The notes beneath the pieces are model-generated. The model was not told the DNA's origin, searched no databases, and saw only the letters and a list, made by a program, of their open reading frames with translations. The position numbers and the translations under genes were made by a program. From the NCBI GenBank assembly GCA_903939665.1, contig CAJAHZ010000397.1, forward strand, positions 1 to 15,902: 15,902 nt of DNA. Reading direction: 5' to 3'. Below, one piece after another: positions 6,440-13,714 of this stretch. Origin of the DNA: an uncultured Pseudomonadota bacterium. Its GTDB lineage: Bacteria > Pseudomonadota > Gammaproteobacteria > Burkholderiales > Rhodocyclaceae. Within the stretch, counting starts at the first letter, position 1. Every line of letters starts with the position of its first letter.

Positions 6440-6672
6440 GGCCTGATCTCCAGTTTTATCAAAAACTCGCGTGTCGCCTTGACGCAATAGATGAGTGCTT
6501 GCCGTTGCAGATGCGGGCGGGGAAAGTACGCTCGCCTGCCATTTTTCTCGAACATCACCGACGATCCGCTTCCTTTCACAACATTACAGCCGACAGCCAC
6601 CAGCAGCGTCTCGATCCGATTCCACGGAATGTTTCGACATAAAGCGGACGCTACCCTTTGTCCACTGACCAA
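6436..6672 (-). CDS. hicA: HicA-family toxin, probable TTG start
   Basis: This is a 78-aa protein if it begins at the TTG (6670-6672); an in-frame ATG at 6744 would give 102 aa with an atypical leader, so the start is uncertain. Residues 15-28 (IPWNRIETLLVAVG) and 33-54 (KGSGSSVMFEKNG, then FPRPH) match the dsRBD-like HicA fold of the branch that has 'GSGSxV…FHRPH'. The catalytic-His site usual in other HicA proteins is not in the same place, as is common in this branch. HicA toxins cleave mRNA in the translation system. Toxin first and antitoxin second, with a 4-bp overlap, is the standard hicAB order. No ribosome site is convincing. Confidence 0.78.
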   Translation of the reverse strand: MVSGQRVASALCRNIPWNRIETLLVAVGCNVVKGSGSSVMFEKNGRRAYFPRPHLQRQALIYCVKATREFLIKLEIRP

Positions 6673-7177
6673 CCTGGTCGATGGCGACGTCCGCGACGAT
6701 ATAACCGCGCTCACTGATCTGTTTGATCGCTCGGAGAATGCCACTGGGCCGGTGAGGGTCGAAGGACTGTTTCTGAAGAGTCGCTTATCTATTGGCTTTC
6801 GGGCAAGTTGGTGGCGTAGATCGCCAGCTGTGCCGGGCTGCAGGGCAGCAGTGTTGTAAGGATTTTCGGCAGAATTGCAAGCAGAACCAGAAACACGAAT
6901 TCACCAGAGGCATGAATCAAGAAAGCGCGGCCGCTAATTCTCACCGCAGGGGCGATAACGGGTGATGTTCTCAGGCAAGGGCAAGGTGCTAACCGGCGCT
7001 TGCGCCGTTACGCCCCGCTGAGGGTGGCCCCCGACGCGCTCAATCAATCTTGCCGCAGCAAGGCTGCGAGTTCGCGCAGTCCGATGCCCCAGCGCGAAGC
7101 ACTCTTGGCCGGGATGCACGCAGACGAGCGTTTGATCTCGATCGCCAGCTAGGGCTGGCCGCCATTTTTTTCAACTG

Positions 7178-7220
7178 AAGGGGTAAGCATGGCTTCGGAT
7201 TTTAGCGATGCTGACCCCTT
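7178..7220. repeat. Imperfect inverted repeat, REP-like, 13-base arms
   Basis: AAGGGGTAAGCAT (7178-7190) is the reverse complement of ATGCTGACCCCTT (7208-7220) except at one position, around a 17-base loop. A TTCTTTT tract follows. On the other strand it reads AAAGGGGTCAGCAT, close to AAAGGGTCAGAAT at 6079, so the two elements bracket the hicAB segment. It could be a REP-type element or a terminator for transcripts entering from the left. Confidence 0.5.
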
Positions 7221-7276
7221 TCTTTTGCCGATGGATTGCTTTGGTTCTGACCACTATGAACGCCGCGTTCTCGAGT

Positions 7277-7332
7277 CACAGCGCTGTGGCAATTTGCAAC
7301 TCACAGCATCAAGGTGTTACTCTGGTGTTACC
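7277..7332 (+). promoter_or_regulatory. Palindrome and tandem GGTGTTAC operator for ParDE pair 2
   Basis: A perfect 12-bp palindrome CACAGCGCTGTG lies at 7277-7288. GGTGTTAC repeats at 7313-7320 and 7324-7331, an 11-bp period (one helical turn), 23 bp before the antitoxin ATG. TTGCAA (7294-7299) with TACTCT (7318-7323) is a weak promoter overlapping the repeats. Tandem one-turn half-sites are typical targets of ribbon-helix-helix repressors. Confidence 0.5.
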
Positions 7333-7354
7333 TTAAGGAAACGGGTGCCCAACA

Positions 7355-7639
7355 ATGTCCACTACTTCACTGAAGCTTTCTGACGAACTCAAGCAACGAA
7401 CTGCCGCAGCCGCTGAGAAGAAAGGAGTCTCGCCGCATGCATTCATGGTCCATGCTATTGAGCAGGCAGCCACGGCAGCAGAGCGGCGGTCCAGTTTTGT
7501 TAGCGAAGCACAGGCCGCACGGGATCAAATGCTGAGCACTGGGAAAGGCTACGACGCCAGTGAGGTTCATGCCTACCTGAAAGCGCGCGCTTCTGGCAAT
7601 AAGTCTGCAAAGCCGAAAGCCAAATCTTGGCAAAGCTGA
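7355..7639 (+). CDS. parD: Ribbon-helix-helix antitoxin, ParD/CopG-like (pair 2)
   Basis: This 94-aa protein starts with MSTTSLKLSDELKQR and carries a ribbon-helix-helix domain in residues 3-40: strand TSLKLSD, helix ELKQRTAAAAEKKG, then VSPHAFMVHAIEQAA. The middle (41-75) is helical, with SFVSEAQAARDQML. The tail is lysine-rich (KSAKPKAKS) and should be flexible. An AAGGA lies about 15 bp upstream of the ATG, which is far for a ribosome site, so initiation may be weak. The tandem GGTGTTAC repeats upstream are its likely operator. The toxin frame starts inside its last codons. Confidence 0.8.
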   Translation: MSTTSLKLSDELKQRTAAAAEKKGVSPHAFMVHAIEQAATAAERRSSFVSEAQAARDQMLSTGKGYDASEVHAYLKARASGNKSAKPKAKSWQS

Positions 7640-7932
7640 TCTATTCGGCACGCGCGCTCGCAGATTTTGAAAGGCTAACCGACTTCCTGATTGAGGCAGA
7701 CCATTCCGCAGCAGCAGAGACAGTGGGATTGATCGAGGAAGCCGTCGAATTGTTAGCGCGTCATCCACTGATCGGCCGTCCTGTAGAGTATGAATTGCGA
7801 GAGTTGGTGATATCTCGAGGTCGTACGGGTTATGTGGCCCTCTATAGCTTTGAGGAGGGCCAAGATGCCGTCCTGATTCTTACGATCCGTCATCAACGTG
7901 AAGCCGGCTATTGGGGGCAGGACGATGTCTGA
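7627..7932 (+). CDS. parE: ParE/RelE-superfamily toxin with TTG start (pair 2)
   Basis: This 101-aa protein begins at TTG within the end of the antitoxin gene (13-bp overlap). The TTG gives MAKLIYSARALADFERL, the expected N-terminus of the family, and no ATG serves better. Key blocks are ADFERLTDFLIEAD (12-25), ARHPLIGRP (44-52), LRELVISRG (57-65), YVALYSFEEG (69-78) and LILTIRHQRE (83-92). It aligns without gaps to the toxin at 5609 (48 of 96 identical), with five extra C-terminal residues. The weak start and tight overlap would keep toxin output low relative to antitoxin. Its stop lies 19 bp from the palindrome axis, so the sequence following it in the real genome is unknown. Confidence 0.87.
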   Translation: MAKLIYSARALADFERLTDFLIEADHSAAAETVGLIEEAVELLARHPLIGRPVEYELRELVISRGRTGYVALYSFEEGQDAVLILTIRHQREAGYWGQDDV

Positions 7933-7941
7933 GTTCGGCCG

Positions 7942-7961
7942 TTATGGAAAGCTTTCCATAA
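7942..7961. repeat. Axis of the palindrome (TTATGGAAAGCTTTCCATAA)
   Basis: The axis falls at AAG|CTT, the centre of a HindIII-type hexamer, between two convergent copies of the same ParE-like toxin. Only 38 bp (19+19) separate the two toxin stop codons. There is no loop, so it is not a normal intrinsic terminator. It may be a short natural palindrome on which an assembler folded back, or simply the join of two identical ends. Confidence 0.8.
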
Positions 7962-7970
7962 CGGCCGAAC

Positions 7971-8276
7971 TCAGACATCGTCCTGCCCCCAATAGCCGGC
8001 TTCACGTTGATGACGGATCGTAAGAATCAGGACGGCATCTTGGCCCTCCTCAAAGCTATAGAGGGCCACATAACCCGTACGACCTCGAGATATCACCAAC
8101 TCTCGCAATTCATACTCTACAGGACGGCCGATCAGTGGATGACGCGCTAACAATTCGACGGCTTCCTCGATCAATCCCACTGTCTCTGCTGCTGCGGAAT
8201 GGTCTGCCTCAATCAGGAAGTCGGTTAGCCTTTCAAAATCTGCGAGCGCGCGTGCCGAATAGATCAGCTTTGCCAA
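7971..8276 (-). CDS. parE: ParE/RelE-superfamily toxin (pair 2), mirror copy
   Basis: This is an identical mirror of the toxin at 7627-7932, again with TTG start and 13-bp overlap with its antitoxin. It faces its twin tail to tail across the axis. The family call rests on HPLIGRP, LRELVISRG and TIRHQRE. Probably not a second genomic copy. Confidence 0.85.
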   Translation of the reverse strand: MAKLIYSARALADFERLTDFLIEADHSAAAETVGLIEEAVELLARHPLIGRPVEYELRELVISRGRTGYVALYSFEEGQDAVLILTIRHQREAGYWGQDDV

Positions 8277-8548
8277 GATTTGGCTTTCGGCTTTGCAGAC
8301 TTATTGCCAGAAGCGCGCGCTTTCAGGTAGGCATGAACCTCACTGGCGTCGTAGCCTTTCCCAGTGCTCAGCATTTGATCCCGTGCGGCCTGTGCTTCGC
8401 TAACAAAACTGGACCGCCGCTCTGCTGCCGTGGCTGCCTGCTCAATAGCATGGACCATGAATGCATGCGGCGAGACTCCTTTCTTCTCAGCGGCTGCGGC
8501 AGTTCGTTGCTTGAGTTCGTCAGAAAGCTTCAGTGAAGTAGTGGACAT
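8264..8548 (-). CDS. parD: Ribbon-helix-helix antitoxin (pair 2), mirror copy
   Basis: This is an identical mirror of the antitoxin at 7355-7639: 94 aa, N-terminal ribbon-helix-helix (TSLKLSDELKQR, then VSPHAFMVHAI), lysine-rich tail. It sits upstream of the mirrored toxin and downstream of the mirrored GGTGTTAC operator. Its independence from the left copy is doubtful. Confidence 0.78.
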   Translation of the reverse strand: MSTTSLKLSDELKQRTAAAAEKKGVSPHAFMVHAIEQAATAAERRSSFVSEAQAARDQMLSTGKGYDASEVHAYLKARASGNKSAKPKAKSWQS

Positions 8549-8570
8549 TGTTGGGCACCCGTTTCCTTAA

Positions 8571-8626
8571 GGTAACACCAGAGTAACACCTTGATGCTGT
8601 GAGTTGCAAATTGCCACAGCGCTGTG
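8571..8626 (-). promoter_or_regulatory. Operator of ParDE pair 2, mirror copy
   Basis: Mirror of 7277-7332. GGTGTTAC is repeated with an 11-bp period on the minus strand (8572-8579 and 8583-8590), and the palindrome CACAGCGCTGTG lies at 8615-8626. Confidence 0.5.
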
Positions 8627-8682
8627 ACTCGAGAACGCGGCGTTCATAGTGGTCAGAACCAAAGCAATCCATCGGCAAAAGA

Positions 8683-8725
8683 AAGGGGTCAGCATCGCTA
8701 AAATCCGAAGCCATGCTTACCCCTT
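8683..8725. repeat. REP-like inverted repeat, mirror copy
   Basis: Mirror of 7178-7220: AAGGGGTCAGCAT and ATGCTTACCCCTT with one mismatch around a 17-base loop. Confidence 0.5.
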
Positions 8726-9230
8726 CAGTTGAAAAAAATGGCGGCCAGCCCTAGCTGGCGATCGAGATCAAACGCTCGTCTGCGTGCATCCCGGCCAAGA
8801 GTGCTTCGCGCTGGGGCATCGGACTGCGCGAACTCGCAGCCTTGCTGCGGCAAGATTGATTGAGCGCGTCGGGGGCCACCCTCAGCGGGGCGTAACGGCG
8901 CAAGCGCCGGTTAGCACCTTGCCCTTGCCTGAGAACATCACCCGTTATCGCCCCTGCGGTGAGAATTAGCGGCCGCGCTTTCTTGATTCATGCCTCTGGT
9001 GAATTCGTGTTTCTGGTTCTGCTTGCAATTCTGCCGAAAATCCTTACAACACTGCTGCCCTGCAGCCCGGCACAGCTGGCGATCTACGCCACCAACTTGC
9101 CCGAAAGCCAATAGATAAGCGACTCTTCAGAAACAGTCCTTCGACCCTCACCGGCCCAGTGGCATTCTCCGAGCGATCAAACAGATCAGTGAGCGCGGTT
9201 ATATCGTCGCGGACGTCGCCATCGACCAGG

Positions 9231-9467
9231 TTGGTCAGTGGACAAAGGGTAGCGTCCGCTTTATGTCGAAACATTCCGTGGAATCGGATCGAGACGCTGC
9301 TGGTGGCTGTCGGCTGTAATGTTGTGAAAGGAAGCGGATCGTCGGTGATGTTCGAGAAAAATGGCAGGCGAGCGTACTTTCCCCGCCCGCATCTGCAACG
9401 GCAAGCACTCATCTATTGCGTCAAGGCGACACGCGAGTTTTTGATAAAACTGGAGATCAGGCCATGA
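9231..9467 (+). CDS. hicA: HicA-family toxin, mirror copy
   Basis: This is an identical mirror of 6436-6672: 78 aa from TTG, with IPWNRIETLLVAVG and the KGSGSS…FPRPH region of a HicA fold. Its stop overlaps the hicB ATG by 4 bp. The start is uncertain, as an in-frame ATG at 9159 also exists. Confidence 0.77.
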   Translation: MVSGQRVASALCRNIPWNRIETLLVAVGCNVVKGSGSSVMFEKNGRRAYFPRPHLQRQALIYCVKATREFLIKLEIRP

Positions 9468-9818
9468 AAAACACAATCACTTACCGAGGCTACATTGCCG
9501 CCCTGGAATTTGATCCGGTCGACAACATTCTGGTCGGGCGCGCTTGATATTGATGACTTCATCATTTTTCATGGTGAATCAGTTGCTGCATTCACAAGTG
9601 CTTTCCATGAGGCGGTTGACGACTATGTCGCCGCCTGCGAAAAACTGAAGCAGGCTCCAGAAAAACCTGCATCCGGTCGACTCATGCTGCGCGTTGACCC
9701 GGCGGTTCACGCCGCGGCACTCAAGGCCGCAGCACAACACACGGGGCAGAGTCTTAATCGCTGGGCTGAGCGGGTGCTACGGCAGGCGGCTCACGCTCAA
9801 GGGATCAATAGATTCTGA
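9464..9818 (+). pseudogene. hicB: HicB-family antitoxin, frameshifted, mirror copy
   Basis: This is the mirror of 6085-6439 and carries exactly the same frameshift. The initial frame stops at TGA 9545-9547; similarity resumes in another frame at ALDIDDFIIFHGES. The frameshift being shared by both arms shows that they derive from one template. Confidence 0.8.
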
Positions 9819-9824
9819 CCCTTT
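9799..9824. repeat. REP-like inverted repeat at hicB 3' end, mirror copy
   Basis: Mirror of 6079-6104; AAGGGATCAA and ATTCTGACCCTTT form an imperfect dyad spanning the hicB stop. Confidence 0.4.
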
Positions 9825-10003
9825 CGATCCGCCAAAAAGAATGCGAAGCTGACCTCAATAACACCAATGACAGCAATGCGCGTCAGAGCCAACGGCCACG
9901 AAAAACGCGAACGATCAAAGGATATTTTCCAGGCGACGTGATGATCGGGCCAGCGATTTTGGAAGGCCGGTTCACAGCCTTGCTGCCGTTGAAAATGGCA
10001 CGC

Positions 10004-10294
10004 TCAGTGGTAATCCTGCTCGCGTTGATGGCGCACCACTAGAATCAGTGCCATATCAGCGCCTTCGTCATAGCTGTAAAGCGCCAGGCCCCCGGATTGG
10101 CCGCGGGAAATGATCAGTTCGCGCAAACCCTGTGGCAAAGGCCGACCCATACGCGGATGCCGTTCCAGAACCATGAGGGCATCGAGAATCAAGTCGATCG
10201 TTTCAATAGCGCATTCAGCATCAGCCTTCAGAAGAAAGTCCGCCAGACGCTCCAAGTCATCTGCGGCTTCCGGCGCTAGCAGCCAGCACGTCAT
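10004..10294 (-). CDS. parE: ParE/RelE-superfamily toxin (pair 1), mirror copy
   Basis: This is an identical mirror of 5609-5899: 96 aa, motifs HPRMGRP, LRELIISRG and VVRHQRE. The start overlaps the antitoxin stop as ATGA. Confidence 0.85.
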   Translation of the reverse strand: MTCWLLAPEAADDLERLADFLLKADAECAIETIDLILDALMVLERHPRMGRPLPQGLRELIISRGQSGGLALYSYDEGADMALILVVRHQREQDYH

Positions 10295-10593
10295 TCTTTG
10301 GTTTCCACACACTCCGTAATGGCCTTTGCCGACGGGCGCGTAGCAGACTGCCCCCGCACACGGCAACGTAGATAGTCCGCAAAAGCCGGGCCATCGATGA
10401 CCTGGCCGGTGGCGATTACCTGCGTGCGTGCCGCCAATGCCCGTGCCACAAAAGCTGCCTCCGCCTCTGCCTGCGCCAACTCGGTGCCGATGGCCTTGAT
10501 CATGAAGGCGTGGGGGGTGATGCCTTGGCCGGCGGCAACCTCCAGCAGGCGGTGACGCGTTGCTTCATCCAGTTTGACCGACAGATTGGGCAT
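10291..10593 (-). CDS. parD: Ribbon-helix-helix antitoxin (pair 1), mirror copy
   Basis: This is an identical mirror of 5310-5612: 100 aa, N-terminal LSVKLDEATRHRLLE and ITPHAFMIKAI. GAGGAG precedes the ATG. Confidence 0.78.
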   Translation of the reverse strand: MPNLSVKLDEATRHRLLEVAAGQGITPHAFMIKAIGTELAQAEAEAAFVARALAARTQVIATGQVIDGPAFADYLRCRVRGQSATRPSAKAITECVETKE

Positions 10594-10599
10594 GGCAAA

Positions 10600-10651
10600 C
10601 TCCTCATTTCACTAGTATTGATATCTCACTACCCGGAAATTACTTCTGCAA
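10600..10651 (-). promoter_or_regulatory. Promoter/operator candidate of ParDE pair 1, mirror copy
   Basis: Mirror of 5252-5303: TAGTGAGAT and TAGTGAAAT half-sites on the minus strand with TTGCAG upstream. Confidence 0.35.
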
Positions 10652-10759
10652 TTGTTCCTGGGTGGCAGCCAAAGGGCTCACCCATTAGCCGGCGCTGAGT
10701 CAAGTGGCAACACAAATCCATAGCGGCAAGCCGCATTCATTTTCAATTCAACTTCCGGC

Positions 10760-10985
10760 CTGCCCCATTCCTTGCTCTGGTGGCTGACCGATGACCCCAA
10801 CCCAGAGCAGGGAGGCCGTAGCCGACGAGGCCAACGCAATTTTGATTAGGGTGGCGAGCCCTTGGGAGACTGCCACGAAATTCCGACGTGGCCAACTTGG
10901 AGCTGTTCCGTATTCTTGCCCAGTTCACCCTACCTTGCCTCGCGAGCATTGCGCAGAGCCAGGGCGATTGCACCGGCCAACCGGA
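10760..10985 (+). pseudogene. vapC: Degenerate VapC-type PIN-domain toxin, mirror copy
   Basis: Mirror of 4918-5143. LLWWLTDDPNP is read from 10772 in one frame, and REAVADEANAILIRVA then SPWETATKFRRGQL from 10809 in another. A frameshift at about 10800-10808 and loss of the N-terminal acidic motif make it a remnant. Confidence 0.7.
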
Positions 10986-11048
10986 TATCAGCCAAAGCAG
11001 ATTATCATCCTGCCTGTCATTTCAAATTCATCCGCTCGGGGAAATATC

Positions 11049-12431
11049 GTGTCAACACATGGGGAATTAGCCAAAGGATCACTCGGAACCTTCGAGTCGG
11101 CGATTATGGGCATAGCGGGCACTGCGCCGGCATTCAGCGTTGCCGTAACAACCGCCGCCATTGTGGCGTCGGTCGGCGTTCTGTCGGTCGGCAGCATTTT
11201 CTATTGTGGCCTGGTGATGTTCGGCATCATGCTGGCGTTCTTTCACCTCAGCAAGATCACGCCACATGCCGGTGCTGCTTATGCCTGGGTAGGGCAAGTC
11301 TTTGGCAGAACCTGGGGATTCTTCACCGGCTGGGGATTGCTGGTGGCGTCGATATTTTTCATGGTGTCCGCCACGATACCCGCCGCCACCTCGACCCTGA
11401 TATTGATTGCTCCCGATCTGGTCGAGAATACGCTCTGGGTAACTGGTACCGCTGCCATTTGGCTGACGCTGGTCACCCTTGTCGTGACCAAGGGGATCAA
11501 GCACGCAAGCTATACCCAACTCATTCTGACCGGGATTGAAACGGTGGTGGTCTTTGCCCTGATCATCGCAGCCTTTATGCAATATGGCGACCGCCCGGCG
11601 CACCCGCCTTCGATCATCTGGTTTTCGCCGTTTTCCTTTACCCCCCAGTTATTTGCCACGGGCGCTCTGACGGCCATTTTCTTCTACTGGGGCTGGGATG
11701 TGACCATGAATCTTAGCGAGGAAACCAAGACCGGCGACTCCGGCAAGGCGCATCCGGCAGGCAAAGGAGCCTTCTGGGCCATGGTCAACCTGATCCTGTT
11801 CTTCATCATCATGATGATCGTGGTATTGATCGTGCTCAACGACGAGGAAATATCACAGGCCAACACGAATGTGCTTTACGCGATCGCCAACAAGCTGTTT
11901 CCCGCGCCGTGGAATTATCTGGCGGTGCTTTCGACCATCCTGAGCACCGTCGGCACGATCGAAACGCAAATTCTGCAATTCAGTCGCAGCATGTTCGCCA
12001 TGGCGCGGGACGAGATGCTGCATCCCCGTTACGCCAAAATCCATCCCGAGTGGAAAACACCTTGGGTAGCAACCTTTGTGATCTGGTTCCTCGGCGTCTT
12101 GCTGCTCTTCAGCTCGTCATTCATGCCCTCGGTGAAGCAGATCCTCGAAAGCTCGATTCTGGCCATTGGTTTCCAGATCTGCTTTTACATGAGCCTCGCC
12201 GGGTTTGCTTGCGCCTGGCATTATCGGGACAAATTAAAAGCCGGCGCATACAACGCAATATCATTTGTTCTCTGGCCATTGCTGGCCGCCCTGTTTATGG
12301 TTTTTATCGCGATCTACAGCATTCCCACCTTCGACATGGTCACCAACATCATGGGAATCGGCGGGATTTTGATCGGCTTTATTCCTTTCGCCCTCGGCGG
12401 TTTGCGGCGCGCCGATGCCGCGAAGGCCTGA
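11049..12431 (+). CDS. APC-superfamily amino-acid/polyamine permease, mirror copy
   Basis: This is an identical mirror of 3472-4854: 460 aa from a GTG with GGGGAAA upstream. It has the TM1 motif GIAGTAPAFS, the TM6 region YWGWDVTMNLSEETK and the cytoplasmic loop ending HPEWKTPW. An upstream in-frame ATG at 10791 falls within the VapC remnant and is not the start. Confidence 0.88.
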   Translation: MSTHGELAKGSLGTFESAIMGIAGTAPAFSVAVTTAAIVASVGVLSVGSIFYCGLVMFGIMLAFFHLSKITPHAGAAYAWVGQVFGRTWGFFTGWGLLVASIFFMVSATIPAATSTLILIAPDLVENTLWVTGTAAIWLTLVTLVVTKGIKHASYTQLILTGIETVVVFALIIAAFMQYGDRPAHPPSIIWFSPFSFTPQLFATGALTAIFFYWGWDVTMNLSEETKTGDSGKAHPAGKGAFWAMVNLILFFIIMMIVVLIVLNDEEISQANTNVLYAIANKLFPAPWNYLAVLSTILSTVGTIETQILQFSRSMFAMARDEMLHPRYAKIHPEWKTPWVATFVIWFLGVLLLFSSSFMPSVKQILESSILAIGFQICFYMSLAGFACAWHYRDKLKAGAYNAISFVLWPLLAALFMVFIAIYSIPTFDMVTNIMGIGGILIGFIPFALGGLRRADAAKA

Positions 12432-12514
12432 GGAAACAAGGGCCCCTTCAAGAAATTCTGGGATGCGGCAAATCGCCGCTCAACGACCTGCAGCGCCGTC
12501 TCCTGCGACAGAAG

Positions 12515-12742
12515 TCAAAGGCAGTTATGCCGCGGGTAGTCCCGGATGCGGAAGGTGTGCAGATTCAGGGGTTGCCCCGTCAGGTAGGCACGGCTTGCCC
12601 AGTAGGCCGCGAAGAAAGTGCGTCGTGGCACCAGATACGGACGACGGAACTCGAAAACCCGGGCAAGGGAAAAATCGGCAACTGCCACTACCCACGCAAC
12701 GGTGGCAACGAGAAATGAGGCGAGGGAAAATAGCGTTTTCAC
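12515..12742 (-). CDS. Unrecognised 75-aa single-pass membrane protein, mirror copy
   Basis: Mirror of 3161-3388: GTG start after AGGAG, one N-terminal hydrophobic segment, and an arginine-rich tail with YLVPRRTFFAAYWASR. The function is unknown. Confidence 0.48.
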   Translation of the reverse strand: MKTLFSLASFLVATVAWVVAVADFSLARVFEFRRPYLVPRRTFFAAYWASRAYLTGQPLNLHTFRIRDYPRHNCL

Positions 12743-12769
12743 GATGAGCTCCTGAATGCGTTGGAAACC

Positions 12770-12826
12770 CGGCATCCCGATGCCGTGAGCAGTCCGATTG
12801 ATTCAGAGGACATTCTGTTGATTCAG
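12770..12826 (-). promoter_or_regulatory. Direct repeats and dyad, mirror copy
   Basis: Mirror of 3077-3133: two CTGAATCAA copies 20 bp apart on the minus strand and the dyad CGGCATC-CC-GATGCCG. Confidence 0.3.
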
Positions 12827-12940
12827 GCAAACAGCGTCTGTCGGCTTTGCGCCCAATCGACGTAGGAAAACAGGAATACGCCAAAACTACTGAATCAGTC
12901 GAAGCAAGGAAATGCCGCGTCTGGCATGGCGCAACGCCTG

Positions 12941-13714
12941 CTAGAGCGCTTCTTCACGCATCAGCAAACCATCCGAGACCCAGCGCTGCAACAATCCGGC
13001 TGCGACCGTCGCCGGATCGGGCTCGCCGCTTTGCGCGATCGACTCGCAGCACTCGGCAAAATTTGCGCCCTGCGCTACTGCGCGCAAGGCCGCGGCTTCT
13101 GCGCCAGCGGCGGAACGCCAGAGGCAATCGAGCTTCGGTCGCCACACCAGCAGCAGGTGAGCAAAAAGCTCGGGCGCTTCGCTCTGCGCATCCGCATCTT
13201 CGTTGAGCGCGCGCCAGATCGGCTCAACACGCCAGTTCAACTCGATGATGCGCACCGACGGTAGCAGAGCGAAGCGCTTCAGCGGCCAGGCTTCGGGCGC
13301 CAGCGCGGCAAGATCGGGCAGCGTCAGCAGCGATACCTCCCGCGCATCAAAAGCCCCGCGCATCGCCCAGTCCATGCGCGCCACATCGGCCAGCGCCGGA
13401 TGCGGCAAACGCTCGGGGTCGGCGTCAAGAAAGTCGACGAGCGCATCGCCAAACCAGCGGATCGAGCGAAAACGCGAAGGATGCGCATCGATGTAGTCAT
13501 GCGCCAGAGCGGCAAAATCCTCGTCGCCGAGCGCACGATGCAGGACCGGAAAGTTGTCGCGCAGCGCCGCCAGCAAGCGGACGCGATAGGCCATCAGATA
13601 CAGCCCGAGCCCGCCGGCGAGGTCCGGCCCCTCGGCGACGAACAAGCCGGGGGTGGCATCCTCAGCCAGTACCGCCTGCTGGAAACGGCGCTGCGATTCG
13701 GCAACGGCGCTCAT
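12941..13714 (-). CDS. bufC: DUF2063/HvfC-type partner protein BufC, mirror copy
   Basis: This is an identical mirror of 2189-2962: 257 aa, DUF2063 N-terminal domain (AYRVRLLAALRDNFP, SIRWFGDALVDFL), start overlapping the bufB stop by ATGA. Confidence 0.86.
   Translation of the reverse strand: MSAVAESQRRFQQAVLAEDATPGLFVAEGPDLAGGLGLYLMAYRVRLLAALRDNFPVLHRALGDEDFAALAHDYIDAHPSRFRSIRWFGDALVDFLDADPERLPHPALADVARMDWAMRGAFDAREVSLLTLPDLAALAPEAWPLKRFALLPSVRIIELNWRVEPIWRALNEDADAQSEAPELFAHLLLVWRPKLDCLWRSAAGAEAAALRAVAQGANFAECCESIAQSGEPDPATVAAGLLQRWVSDGLLMREEAL

Larger units (their letters stand above)
6673..7354. other. 682-bp interval with no recognised gene
   Basis: Two minus-strand frames are open but unrecognised. 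One, 6584-6784, lacks a normal start and overlaps the 5' part of hicA in another frame; it reads RAIKQISERGYIVADVAIDQ. The other, 6789-6944, starts at GTG and encodes 51 residues with a hydrophobic centre (FVFLVLLAILPKILTTLL). A plus-strand frame ending at 7152 is also open, without a recognisable motif. The rest carries the inverted repeat at 7178-7220 and the operator of ParDE pair 2. The interval probably contains decayed gene pieces. Confidence 0.5.
8549..9230. other. 682-bp interval with no recognised gene, mirror copy
   Basis: Mirror of 6673-7354. Here the two unrecognised open frames run on the plus strand: 8959-9114 (GTG start, hydrophobic centre) and 9119-9319 (no normal start, overlapping hicA). 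No motif identifies either. Confidence 0.5.
10594..11048. other. Interval between ParDE pair 1 and permease, mirror copy
   Basis: Mirror of 4855-5309. It holds the VapC remnant (10760-10985, plus strand) and the antitoxin promoter region near 10600-10651; nothing else is recognised. Confidence 0.6.

Noticed and set aside
6983..7010. Integron attC site (TAAC…GTTA around a GCGC dyad)
   Set aside because: The core boxes do not fit RYYYAAC/GTTRRRY and the neighbouring genes lie in mixed orientation; no integrase is seen.
7942..7961. Hairpin telomere of a linear replicon
   Set aside because: A read-through telomere would give a mirrored contig, but no protelomerase, replication or plasmid gene is present, the gene content is chromosomal in style, and the far ends stop at the same arbitrary point within a gene.
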